Shown here: in pieces, positions 10,201-17,776 of the stretch | How positions within the stretch are numbered: position 1 is the first letter of the stretch | Layout: each line of letters starts with the position of its first letter | Source of the DNA: Sulfitobacter sp. M05 | GTDB taxonomy: Bacteria > Pseudomonadota > Alphaproteobacteria > Rhodobacterales > Rhodobacteraceae | DNA: 64,000 nt | Reading direction: 5' to 3' | Assembly (NCBI RefSeq): GCF_029285175.1 | Contig: NZ_JABEDH010000002.1 | Coordinates: 1,090,207 to 1,154,206 of the forward strand | Program-made: the position numbers and the translations under genes | The notes under the pieces: model-generated | What the model was told of the DNA's origin: nothing | The model's input: the letters and a program-made list of their open reading frames with translations, nothing else | Databases searched by the model: none

Positions 10201-10700
10201 GTACGGAGGGCATCCAAAGCTGCAGCGCTGTCGTCGGCGGTTGGACTGTCGGGAACAGCCATCGTGCGCAGACCATCCAGAACAGAACCGCTGGTGTCCT
10301 CTTCCGGCTCAGGCAGTTTGATCGCCCGCAGCGCATCCAGCGCATTTGCCTGCTCATCAATTTCAGGCACAGAGTCAGATGTGGCACCGTCCATATAGGC
10401 GAGCAGGTCGGCGAATTCGGGACGGTCCACCAGTAGCTGCCGCAGGGTGTCAGCGCGCGCGGCCTTTGCATTGGGATCAAGGTCGGTCAGATCGCTAAAC
10501 CCTTCCACATCGATTTCGAAGAACCCGCGGTCCTCAATAGAACGGGCATCAATCTGTGCAGGATCGCAAAGGTCGCTGAGAACCCCCAGAACGAAGGGCA
10601 GCTGTGCCGGTTTGACAGGTTCGTAAAGCGCCAATTCGTAGGCTGTATGCGCACGGGGTGCCGCATTGCTGTGGATGAATTTCTGCGCCTTGCCCGCCAT
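7248..10700 (-). CDS. Giant TssB/TssC-like fusion protein with long acidic repeat linker (sheath-related, non-canonical)
   Basis: This is a 1150-residue protein unlike any standard T6SS core part. Residues 1-110 resemble the N-terminus of the true TssB at 20777-21286 (M-A-G-x-x-Q-K-F-I, L-P-F-V-x-G-V-x-S-D-L, F-x-E-I-D-V, L-x-x-Y-M-D-G). Residues about 115-600 are a very acidic linker built from repeats such as D-D-L-D-A-L-L. Residues about 605-690 look like a second TssB core (L-L-G-D-F-T-G-R, L-D-D-L-H-P-D). Residues about 750-1060 match TssC (A-x-W-R-x-L, P-R-F-L-x-R-x-P-Y-G-A-K-T-E-P). The C-terminal ~110 residues of real TssC are absent and replaced by a Pro-rich, then acidic tail. A complete tssB-tssC pair exists elsewhere in the operon, so this is an extra component. 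Role unknown: a sheath nucleator, cap or ClpV-docking regulator are possibilities. Domain similarity is seen by eye. Confidence 0.85.
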   Translation of the reverse strand: MAGKAQKFIHSNAAPRAHTAYELALYEPVKPAQLPFVLGVLSDLCDPAQIDARSIEDRGFFEIDVEGFSDLTDLDPNAKAARADTLRQLLVDRPEFADLLAYMDGATSDSVPEIDEQANALDALRAIKLPEPEEDTSGSVLDGLRTMAVPDSPTADDSAAALDALRTVEIGAEGGTLADDATEALDALRMAEQPEADTGPKADDILSNIEAIEVEEIEDTSDSILAELERVEDTPETDDIEATLAGLEAPEQVEEADDLDAILSDLDAPGAVETTPDATDVLATIEAVEEDAAEDTSDTILADLERVEDAPETDDIEATLAGLEAPEQIEEADDLDAILSDLDAPEAVETMPDDLEALLDDLGGDDTAQAADEDVGDLLADVEPSAPDADPDTPALVDPVSEAPKVEAAPPALTEGTEPDAAEALAAEEEAQAALEMEAILADLQPDVPDEEDDDLDALLGALEEPQEEEPAPPAVDDLDALLAGLQDDMIEAEEDDTPEQSDAATTEPAPIVPQPDRVESEPSGDVTPETLHEEPAAQGDDLDALLDGLDTEVSEDKDAEAATAEEGKSDMPAETEVKTAKATLSAEPELAFGTMSGERPDAQKLERKRFRIALLGDFTGRAAHGLIEVGDTLAARKPIILDTDTVEDVIEGFATTLVLPIGKDGAGVEVKLGGLDDLHPDELYENVELFAALKGLKAQLGAGGTAENAAKSLVAWGEQHGRAVAPARATSGGNTVRADLKLSDFQQLIGDTQKTLAQPSPVDELMARVVGPHIRKLPDPDATAMAGAVDDALSGAMRMVLHHPEFQSVEAQWRALDLIARSVETDDTLEVVLYDISAEEIAADLTQSDDLSNSGLARLLTEGPMDEEFGRGAYSALIGMYTFEETPPHAQLLGRIARVAAHIDAPFFAAITPGFIETAKPDRHPLVAAEWDRLRAMPEARHLALATPRFLMRRPYGAKTEPIYEFDFEEFTQSAGLSGMLWGNPVVLVAILLARSFKENGPSMALGKIMSLGDMPYHFVLDRFGDQVALPCTERNLTLDKVETVLGRGYLPVVSIKGRDEIRLASFQSLGGGDILGPWSGEQPPPPSAPQPPKATSGGADGHDNDAAGDDDDLDDLLSGFDLDADDTDEDIIDDEHMDAELAALLADL
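9650..10105 (-). repeat. Tandem duplication, 228-bp unit (76 codons), inside the fusion gene
   Basis: Two adjacent copies, about 9650-9877 and 9878-10105, are nearly identical at DNA level over roughly the first 180 bp and diverge afterwards. The period is 228 bp, an exact multiple of three, so the reading frame is kept. Each copy encodes a segment with D-D-I-E-A-T-L-A-G-L-E-A-P-E-Q and D-D-L-D-A-I-L-S-D-L. The high nucleotide identity implies a recent duplication within the acidic linker. Confidence 0.85.
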
Positions 10701-10708
10701 CGAAAATC

Positions 10709-11566
10709 CTAGCCCCCCTTCTTGCCGTTGGCCGCATTGATCTCGGCACGCAGGGCTTTGACCTCTTCCATCAACGCCATGACATTGCGGTCCACGGTGT
10801 CGGTCTCGTCACGCACCAATTGGCGCAGGTTGTCGAACTCGGCCTCGGTTTCTTCCTCCACCGCGTCTTGCATCGTGTTGACCAGCAGACCGATGAACAG
10901 GTTCAGAACCGAAAACGCGGTGATGATGATAAAGGGCACAAAGAATGCCCATGCCGAGGGGAATTCCTCCATCACCGGGCGCACGATCCCCATTGACCAG
11001 CTTTCCAATGTCATAATCTGGAACAGGGAATACAGTGAGCGACCCAAGGTGCCGAACCAATCGGGGAAGGCCGTGCCATACATCAAGGTCGCCATGACGC
11101 CAAAGACGTAGAACACGATAGAAATCATTACGATAACCGCGCCCATGCCCGGCAAGGCATCCAGCAGTGCCTGAACGACGGCCCGCATCTGGGGCACAAC
11201 CGACAGCAGGCGCATGGCACGGATCACCCGCAAGCCGCGCAGCGCTGAAAGGCCTTCCTGACTTGGCAACAGGCCAAGGCCAACGACCATGAGGTCAAAA
11301 ATATTCCATGCGTTTTTGAAGAACGCCATGCGGTAGGCGAAGAACTTGAGCAGCAATTCAGCGACAAAGATGACCAGTACAAGATTGTCGACAACAGATA
11401 AAATGCCGCCGATCCGATCCATCAGATAGCCCGATGTCGACATGCCAAGGGTGATCGCATTGAAGATGATAATGCCCAGAATGGTGTTTTTGAACCGGTC
11501 ACCTTCAACCAGATCATAGACCCGCGCACGGGCTGCGCTCATCTTTGGTTTGTCCAGTTCTGCCAA
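10709..11566 (-). CDS. NaChBac/NavAb-type voltage-gated sodium channel within the T6SS operon
   Basis: A 285-residue single-domain, six-helix voltage-gated channel (active as a tetramer in the inner membrane). S1-S3 lie at about residues 28-100. S4 carries gating arginines at every third position (R110, R113, R116, R119). The pore loop holds the sodium selectivity signature T-L-E-S-W-S-M at residues 186-192, followed by S6 (about 205-235) and a C-terminal charged coiled coil (about 240-280) typical of tetrameric bacterial Nav channels. The start is TTG 11566, with GGAG about 7 nt upstream; the next ATG (11542) has no ribosome site. It lies between clpV and the fusion gene on the same strand, only 8 nt before the latter, so it is very probably co-transcribed with the T6SS. 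A T6SS role is inference; the family call is strong. Confidence 0.93.
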   Translation of the reverse strand: MAELDKPKMSAARARVYDLVEGDRFKNTILGIIIFNAITLGMSTSGYLMDRIGGILSVVDNLVLVIFVAELLLKFFAYRMAFFKNAWNIFDLMVVGLGLLPSQEGLSALRGLRVIRAMRLLSVVPQMRAVVQALLDALPGMGAVIVMISIVFYVFGVMATLMYGTAFPDWFGTLGRSLYSLFQIMTLESWSMGIVRPVMEEFPSAWAFFVPFIIITAFSVLNLFIGLLVNTMQDAVEEETEAEFDNLRQLVRDETDTVDRNVMALMEEVKALRAEINAANGKKGG

Positions 11567-11597
11567 GGTTTTCTCCGTTGGATCGGTTGCGGATATG

Positions 11598-11626
11598 TCA
11601 GGGGCACCGCGTGGAAATGCCCCTGA
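11598..11626 (-). promoter_or_regulatory. Hairpin between clpV and the channel gene
   Basis: A perfect 9-bp stem (TCAGGGGCA / TGCCCCTGA) with an 11-nt loop sits in the 101-nt gap after clpV. There is no clear U-run after it. It may act as a partial terminator or mRNA-stability element that lowers downstream expression. Confidence 0.5.
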
Positions 11627-11667
11627 TGATTATGTGCAGGGCTGATGCCGCCCCTGTGGCGACACCG

Positions 11668-14376
11668 TCAGTTGAACGAATAGGTAAAGTTGCTATCGGT
11701 CACGTCGATTGAAACCTTGTCGATGGACTTACCCTCCATCATGCGGCGCAGGAACTCTGCCGAGATATCCGGCAACATGGTGTTGGTCACAATCGCGTCG
11801 ATCATGCGCCCGCCGCTTTCCAGTTCCTGACACCGGTCCACAATCAGGTCGACAACCGCATCTGAGTATTCGAACGGCACATCATGTGTGCTTTCGACGC
11901 GTTTCTTGATCCGGCCCAATTGCAGCTTGGTAATCTCTGCAATCATATGTGGGCTAAGCGGATAATAAGGGATCGTCACCAAACGGCCCAAAAGGGCGGC
12001 GGGAAAGATCTTCAGCAAAGGGTCACGCAGGGCTTTGGCAATGCCCTCGGGTTCGGGCAACAGATCGGGGTCACTGCACAGGTCCATGATCAGATCGGAC
12101 CCGGCATTCGACGTCAGCAGGATCAGCGTGTTCTTGAAATCAATTGTGCGGCCCTCGCCGTCTTCCATCACGCCCTTGTCAAACACCTGAAAGAAAATCT
12201 CGTGGACATCAGGGTGGGCTTTTTCCACCTCGTCCAACAATACGACAGAGTATGGTTTGCGCCGCACCGCTTCGGTCAGCACGCCGCCCTCGCCATACCC
12301 GACATAGCCGGGAGGCGCCCCTTTCAGGGAGCTGACGCTATGCGCTTCCTGATATTCGGACATGTTGATGGTGATGACGTTCTGTTCGCCGCCATAAAGC
12401 ACCTCAGCCAGCGCCAATGCGGTTTCCGTCTTACCAACACCAGAAGTCCCGGCCAGCATGAAAACACCGATCGGTTTGTTAGGGTTATCAAGGCCGGCAC
12501 GGCTGGTCTGGATACGTTTGGCGATCATCGCCATTGCATGATCCTGCCCGATGACCCGTTTGCCCAGATGTTCCTCAAGGCTAAGGACCGTGGCCAGCTC
12601 GTCCGACACCATGCGCCCGACAGGAATGCCTGTCCAATCGCCGACCACGCTGGCGACCGCCTGTTCATCGACAATCGGCAGGATCAGCGGGCTTTCGCCC
12701 TGTGCCTCATGCAGTTTGGCATTTGCCGCTTTAAGCTTTTCCATCACCTCGGCGCGGGCCGCATCGTCCAGCGCGTCATCGCCGCCTTCGGGGGCAATTT
12801 CGGCCCCCTCTTCCACTGGTGCGCCACCTGCGCGCAGTTGCGACCGGAGGTCCAGAATTTCGGCAACGATCTCTTTTTCCACATCCCATGCCGCTTGCAG
12901 TCCGGTCAGACGTTCCGCCACTTCGGCTTTCTCGGCCTCTACTTTGGCGCGGCGCTCGCTGACATCATATCCGGCGGTTTCGTCCCGCCCAATGATCTCA
13001 AGCTCTGTTTCCAGCGCTTCGATCCTGCGTTGCGCATCATCCACTTGTGCAGGCACCGCATGTTGACTGACCGCTACGCGCGCGCAGGCCGTATCCAGAA
13101 CGCTCACAGATTTATCGGGCAGTTGCCGGGCCGGAATGTAACGGGCCGAAAGCGCAACGGCTGCCTCGATCCCCTCGTCCAGCACCTGCACCTTGTGGTG
13201 GTTTTCCAGCATCGACGCGATGCCGCGCATCATCATGACGGCCTTGGGCACATCCGGTTCATCGACCTGCACCACCTGAAAGCGGCGGGTCAGCGCAGGG
13301 TCTTTTTCAATGTATTTCTTATATTCGGCCCATGTGGTCGCGCCGATCGTGCGCAGCGTGCCCCGCGCCAGCGCCGGTTTCAGCAGGTTCGCCGCATCAC
13401 CCGTGCCCGCGGCACCGCCTGCCCCGACAAGCGTGTGCGTTTCATCCACAAACATGATGATCGGTGTCGGGCTTGATTGCACCTCGTCAATGACCGAGCG
13501 CAGGCGGTTTTCAAACTCGCCCTTCATACTGGCACCTGCCTGCAACAGCCCCACATCCAGCACCAGCAGGCGCACATCCTGCAAGGCGGGCGGCACATCA
13601 CCGCGCGAAATGCGCAGGGCAAACCCTTCGACCACTGCGGTTTTGCCGACACCCGCCTCACCTGTCAGGATCGGATTGTTCTGACGACGACGCATCAGCA
13701 CGTCGACAATCTGGCGAATTTCCTCGTCTCGGCCAACAATCGGGTCAATCTCGCCATTGCGGGCTTGTTCTGTCAGGTCAGTACAATATTGCTCAAGCGC
13801 CTCACCCTTGCCCATTTGGGCCGGTGACATGGCATCTGATGCCTCGCCGGGGACCGCGCCGCCACCCGTGGTTGATCCGTCCTGCGCGCCCATGCGCTCT
13901 TCCGGAGAGCCATCAGTCGCCTCATGGAAATTCTCGGCCAGATCATCATGTTTGATCTTGGCAAGCTCGGGCGAAATGCCGGTCAGGATGTTGCGCAGGG
14001 CCGGCGTTTTCAACATGCCCAGCAGCAAATGTCCCGTGCGCACATTGGAAGAGCTGAACAGCAGCGATCCGAAAACCCAGCCGCGCTCCATTGCATCCAT
14101 CAGATGGTCTGACAGATCGGAAATCGCAGAGGCACCGCGCGGCAGCCCATCCAGATTGCGGGTCATTTCAGCGGCAATCTTGCCCACATCCAGATCATAG
14201 TGATCGACAATCCGGTGCAGATCACTGTCTTGTCCCTGCAAAATCTGGTGCATCCAATGCACGACTTCAACATAGGGGTTGCCACGCATTTTGCAAAAGA
14301 CGGTGGCACCTTCTACGGCTTTATATCCAAGACTGTTCAGCTTACCGAACAATGCGACTCTGCTAATCTCGCTCAC
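11668..14376 (-). CDS. clpV: T6SS sheath-disassembly ATPase ClpV (TssH)
   Basis: ClpV is an AAA+ unfoldase of the Clp/Hsp100 class that extracts and recycles contracted TssB-TssC sheath. The 902-residue product has a ClpN-type N-domain (about 1-150). The first AAA module has Walker A G-E-A-G-V-G-K-T (about 235) and Walker B F-V-D-E-T-H-T-L; most relatives have F-I-D-E-A-H-T. A coiled-coil M-domain follows (about 440-560). The second module has G-T-S-G-V-G-K-T-E-T and L-L-D-E-V-E-K-A-H. It starts with GTG; GAGGGG 8 nt upstream supports this start. It lies 24 nt after tssG. The C-terminus is of normal length. Confidence 0.96.
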   Translation of the reverse strand: MSEISRVALFGKLNSLGYKAVEGATVFCKMRGNPYVEVVHWMHQILQGQDSDLHRIVDHYDLDVGKIAAEMTRNLDGLPRGASAISDLSDHLMDAMERGWVFGSLLFSSSNVRTGHLLLGMLKTPALRNILTGISPELAKIKHDDLAENFHEATDGSPEERMGAQDGSTTGGGAVPGEASDAMSPAQMGKGEALEQYCTDLTEQARNGEIDPIVGRDEEIRQIVDVLMRRRQNNPILTGEAGVGKTAVVEGFALRISRGDVPPALQDVRLLVLDVGLLQAGASMKGEFENRLRSVIDEVQSSPTPIIMFVDETHTLVGAGGAAGTGDAANLLKPALARGTLRTIGATTWAEYKKYIEKDPALTRRFQVVQVDEPDVPKAVMMMRGIASMLENHHKVQVLDEGIEAAVALSARYIPARQLPDKSVSVLDTACARVAVSQHAVPAQVDDAQRRIEALETELEIIGRDETAGYDVSERRAKVEAEKAEVAERLTGLQAAWDVEKEIVAEILDLRSQLRAGGAPVEEGAEIAPEGGDDALDDAARAEVMEKLKAANAKLHEAQGESPLILPIVDEQAVASVVGDWTGIPVGRMVSDELATVLSLEEHLGKRVIGQDHAMAMIAKRIQTSRAGLDNPNKPIGVFMLAGTSGVGKTETALALAEVLYGGEQNVITINMSEYQEAHSVSSLKGAPPGYVGYGEGGVLTEAVRRKPYSVVLLDEVEKAHPDVHEIFFQVFDKGVMEDGEGRTIDFKNTLILLTSNAGSDLIMDLCSDPDLLPEPEGIAKALRDPLLKIFPAALLGRLVTIPYYPLSPHMIAEITKLQLGRIKKRVESTHDVPFEYSDAVVDLIVDRCQELESGGRMIDAIVTNTMLPDISAEFLRRMMEGKSIDKVSIDVTDSNFTYSFN

Positions 14377-14400
14377 TTTAATATCCCCTCATTATACATT

Positions 14401-15432
14401 TTACGCGGCCCGCCCCCGAGGCGTCAGAAACAAATCCTCGGCATCAGGGCGCGGTGTGTCATCCTCGCGCTTTAAATCGATCCAGGATGTCTGACCCAGA
14501 CGGGTGGTTCCGCCCAGCACCGACCGTGGCACCTCGTCACCCTTGAGGATCAGCTGCACATCCCAATCAAGGCTGTCGCCCACATAGGTGCGCACAATGG
14601 ACTCCAGCCGGTCAAACCCGTCCGTCCCCGGCATAAACCGCTCGTAACGTTCGCGGCTGAGCGGGCCAATACGGATGCGGAATTTCGATGCCCGGCTCCA
14701 GACTTTGCTGCCCACACTTGTGGTTTGGCCCAGACCCACGGTGCTGCCCAGTTCCCAGCAATCATCCGGTTCAAGATGCAGCCATGCGCCGACAAACTGG
14801 TCGATCTCTGCGGGCACATCAAAGAAATGGCTGATCAATGAAATCAGCCCATCCGGGTTTTTGGTCCCCTGCGACATATAGGCGGCAAAATGGCGACGCG
14901 CGACATCGGGCATCGCGTCACGTTCCTGAAACCCGTCCCCGCGATATCCCGCAATTGCCGCAACACGGCGTTCAAAAACATCGTCGCCCCGGTCATAGCT
15001 GGGGGCCGGACTGCCGCTGCGCCATGCGCGATAAAGCAGGCTCATCATTCGGTGGGTCAGCATATTCGCGAAGGCCACAATCGTGTTATCGCGGTGGTTG
15101 CGCTGCCGGTTGCGGGCATATTCCGTCAGGTGCAACGGCAGCGGCCCTTGCGGCCCGAACAACCCGAAAAACCGACTGATCATGGTACCGGGCACCTTGT
15201 CAGTGCCGGGTTTGAAACTGCGGATGGTAGAGGGCGGAAAGGACAGTTCAGCCTCTTGGCCCAGACGTACGCGGTCTTCGCGGGGTCGGCGCGATTCACC
15301 CAGACGCGGCGCATCCGGATAGGCCGCATCAATTACGCGCATTGCCTGAAAAACATGATGTTCTTCAGGGTTTTCCACCAGCTTGGCGAAATGTCCTAGA
15401 GTGTCTGGCCCAGGCCGCTTGTCGGTCGCCAT
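14401..15432 (-). CDS. tssG: T6SS baseplate wedge protein TssG
   Basis: TssG pairs with two TssF copies and TssE to form the baseplate wedge. The 343-residue product has the family hallmarks: H-V-F-Q-A-M-R-V-I-D near residue 25, F-F-G-L-F-G-P-Q-G-P-L-P-L-H-L-T-E-Y at about 85-105, and a C-terminal L-G-x-x-S-W-I near 315. It overlaps the 3' end of tssF by 37 nt in another frame, so translation of the two is probably coupled. Confidence 0.95.
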   Translation of the reverse strand: MATDKRPGPDTLGHFAKLVENPEEHHVFQAMRVIDAAYPDAPRLGESRRPREDRVRLGQEAELSFPPSTIRSFKPGTDKVPGTMISRFFGLFGPQGPLPLHLTEYARNRQRNHRDNTIVAFANMLTHRMMSLLYRAWRSGSPAPSYDRGDDVFERRVAAIAGYRGDGFQERDAMPDVARRHFAAYMSQGTKNPDGLISLISHFFDVPAEIDQFVGAWLHLEPDDCWELGSTVGLGQTTSVGSKVWSRASKFRIRIGPLSRERYERFMPGTDGFDRLESIVRTYVGDSLDWDVQLILKGDEVPRSVLGGTTRLGQTSWIDLKREDDTPRPDAEDLFLTPRGRAA

Positions 15433-17273
15433 CTGGCGATTTCCCCCCGTCGTTCGGTCTTCAAGACCGTCTCAGTAAAACTGTTGATGGTTGTGTATTT
15501 GCGGAAAAACCGCTCCATTACGGCGCCCAGCACATAAACGCTGGTGCCTTCAAAAAAGGTTTCGTCAAATTCGATTGTAATCTCTAATCCGCGCACCGCG
15601 GTGGACAGCACCTCGTCACTCATCCGGCGCACAATAGGCCGGCTGGATACATTGGTGATGCCTTCCAACTGCTTTTCGGTCACGCGGTTGCCAAGCGGCG
15701 CATAGATCCCGATCAACTCGCGCAGCGCCTCAGCGGAACTGCCATCAGTGGTCTGCGCAATCGACAGGTAATTCAGCGACAAATGGCTGATCAGCCGCCA
15801 AGCGGTATCGCCCTGCGCCAGCGTTGGATGTGGGCGTGTCGGCGAAATCGGAGTGCGCACTGTTTTGACCGGCCCGCCATCGGGCAGGTGGAAAACATTG
15901 TCATCTCCGACCGACAAAAGCATCGGCAAATCACGGTTGGTACAAAGAGCGGTGACCGCCAGTTGATCCAGCTTGGCCGAATAGGGCGCCTGTTTTCGAT
16001 CCACCAACGACAGATACACTTCGGAACCAAGATAGGAGGTGCGCACACCGCGCAGCCGTTCTTTCTCGCTGCGTTGGCGCATTTTGCGGCTTTGCGTATA
16101 GTAGGTTGCGTGCATGTCACCGGCGGCGGTGAAATCAGTGGCGGAATAGAACGGACGGAAATCCACATCATCAGCCCCGTCGCCACTGATGCCAGTCACG
16201 GATTCTATATTGTAAATCTCGAAGTCCAGCCCCGCCGTGCGGTTTGGCACAACATGTTGTTCTGTGTCCCGCGCTGTGACGTGCAACCGGTCACAGCGTT
16301 TGCGAAAAAGATTGACCGCAGGTACAGCATTCAGCCCAAAAGCGTCCGGTGTGATGGCAGGTGCCAGATCCTTGTTGCCATCCCCCAGCAGGATGTAAAT
16401 GTCGACCTCGCCGCCCTTGGCCTTGCGCAAGGCCGGTTGCAAGCCGCCGAGGTTCACAAACATGAACCGCTCGGGCATTGCGAAATATTCCTGCAACAGG
16501 CGGTAGCCGTCGAATGTGCGTCGTGGTGTTGGCAGTAACGCCTCTTCCGGCGTCAGCCCGACCTGTTTCAAGGCCCCCTGCGGCAATCCCAACGTCCAGT
16601 CGGCCCGCCGGTCAGCCGAACGTCCGGCGACCCCTACGGTTTGCGTGCAAAGCAATTCGTGCAGCTGCCAGCTGCGCCCGGACTGGCGATCCAGATACAG
16701 GGTCAGATCATCCATGCTGAGTTCTGAAATCGGATCCCCGTCCAGCCGCTTTAACCGCAACCGGATGCCAGCGCGGGCCTTGCTGCTGGTGGCGACACCT
16801 GCGGCAACCAGACCGCCACGGCTGTCGATATACTCCGCTTCGGAAATCTCGATTGGCCACATGGTGATCGGATGCGCGGTACGAAATTCACAGGCGGTCT
16901 GTTCACCCTCCAACAAACGGCTGCGTACGGTTGTATGGCGCGGCAGGACATAACCGGTCTTCATCCCGGCATTGGCAAGATCGGGTGTAAACTGTGCAAT
17001 CATCATCGACGGCGTCGGTGCCAGATAATGCGGATAGATGATCTCCAGCAGATGCGAGGTGAAAACCGGAAACTGCATTTCCAGCTCCAGCTGGACTCGG
17101 GCAGACAGAAACGCGACCCCTTCCAACAGGCGCTCGACATAGGGGTCCATGACCTCGACGCCTTCCATCCCCAGACGGGCGGCAATCTTGGGATAGGCAT
17201 CGGCAAATTCCGCCCCCATATCCCGCATATAGGACAGTTCGTTTTCGTAATGTCTGAGCAGTCGGGTATCCAT
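15396..17273 (-). CDS. tssF: T6SS baseplate protein TssF
   Basis: TssF is the largest wedge protein and contacts the VgrG spike. The 625-residue product opens with the classical Y-E-N-E-L-x-Y-M-R block, followed by F-A-x-x-Y-P-K-I-A-x-R-L-G and D-P-Y-V-E-R-L-L-E-G-V-A-F-L-x-A-R. Around residue 80 it has H-L-L-E-I-I-Y-P-H-Y-L-x-P-x-P-S-M. The end is of normal length. It begins 5 nt after the tssE stop. Confidence 0.97.
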   Translation of the reverse strand: MDTRLLRHYENELSYMRDMGAEFADAYPKIAARLGMEGVEVMDPYVERLLEGVAFLSARVQLELEMQFPVFTSHLLEIIYPHYLAPTPSMMIAQFTPDLANAGMKTGYVLPRHTTVRSRLLEGEQTACEFRTAHPITMWPIEISEAEYIDSRGGLVAAGVATSSKARAGIRLRLKRLDGDPISELSMDDLTLYLDRQSGRSWQLHELLCTQTVGVAGRSADRRADWTLGLPQGALKQVGLTPEEALLPTPRRTFDGYRLLQEYFAMPERFMFVNLGGLQPALRKAKGGEVDIYILLGDGNKDLAPAITPDAFGLNAVPAVNLFRKRCDRLHVTARDTEQHVVPNRTAGLDFEIYNIESVTGISGDGADDVDFRPFYSATDFTAAGDMHATYYTQSRKMRQRSEKERLRGVRTSYLGSEVYLSLVDRKQAPYSAKLDQLAVTALCTNRDLPMLLSVGDDNVFHLPDGGPVKTVRTPISPTRPHPTLAQGDTAWRLISHLSLNYLSIAQTTDGSSAEALRELIGIYAPLGNRVTEKQLEGITNVSSRPIVRRMSDEVLSTAVRGLEITIEFDETFFEGTSVYVLGAVMERFFRKYTTINSFTETVLKTERRGEIARWRPTSGLGQTL

Positions 17274-17278
17274 CGCGC

Positions 17279-17776
17279 CTACCCCACCCTGTCGAGCGAA
17301 ATCTCACCCGTGGTTACGTCGACCTTGCTGCGCAGATACAGTTCAAGCGGCACCGGCTGAGCCCACATGTCTGCATGGATATCAAATGCAATCTGTGTCT
17401 CTCCCTTGGCCTGTTCGGTGCGCAGTTCGACGGCTGTCGACCCCGCGATGATCCGCGGTTCATGTACCGAAATGGCGTTCAGAATGGACTTGCGGATCAG
17501 CTCTGCGCGCACGGATGTCGAATATTCCCCCGCCACCTCGCGCACGCCATAATTTAAGACCGATTTCGAAACACTCGGGTATTTCTCAGGGTCCAGCCTG
17601 CCGCCAAGGCTATGGGTGTTCAACAGCCATGAAAGATCCCGTTTGATGATCTCGCGCAGGCGCGTGATGTCGATGGCGCGATGGGCACGGCTTTCTTGCT
17701 TTTGGGTTGGTTCCTCGTCGGTTAGCCGGTCCAGAAGGGACGGCTGCAACCGTTCAGCAAGCATCTTATCAGCCAT
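17279..17776 (-). CDS. tssE: T6SS baseplate protein TssE (gp25-like)
   Basis: TssE is the small gp25-like wedge component that primes sheath polymerisation. The ATG at 17776 (M-A-D-K-M-L-A-E-R-L-Q-P-S-L-L-D-R-L) gives a 165-residue protein of family size. The frame stays open upstream inside tagJ, but that part is a shadow. Typical gp25 features follow: L-x-x-x-I-x-R-D-L-x-W-L-L-N-T (about 55-70), S-V-L-N-Y-G-V near residue 92, and E-P-R-I near 125. It overlaps the tagJ stop by 8 nt. Confidence 0.94.
   Translation of the reverse strand: MADKMLAERLQPSLLDRLTDEEPTQKQESRAHRAIDITRLREIIKRDLSWLLNTHSLGGRLDPEKYPSVSKSVLNYGVREVAGEYSTSVRAELIRKSILNAISVHEPRIIAGSTAVELRTEQAKGETQIAFDIHADMWAQPVPLELYLRSKVDVTTGEISLDRVG

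Noticed and set aside
8686..10398. 570-codon Ser/Ala-rich plus-strand frame opposite the fusion gene
   Set aside because: Low-complexity antisense of the acidic repeats (GAT/GAC/GAA read backwards gives Ser-rich peptide).
11884..13476. 530-codon plus-strand frame opposite clpV
   Set aside because: Antisense shadow of clpV without ribosome site or family features.
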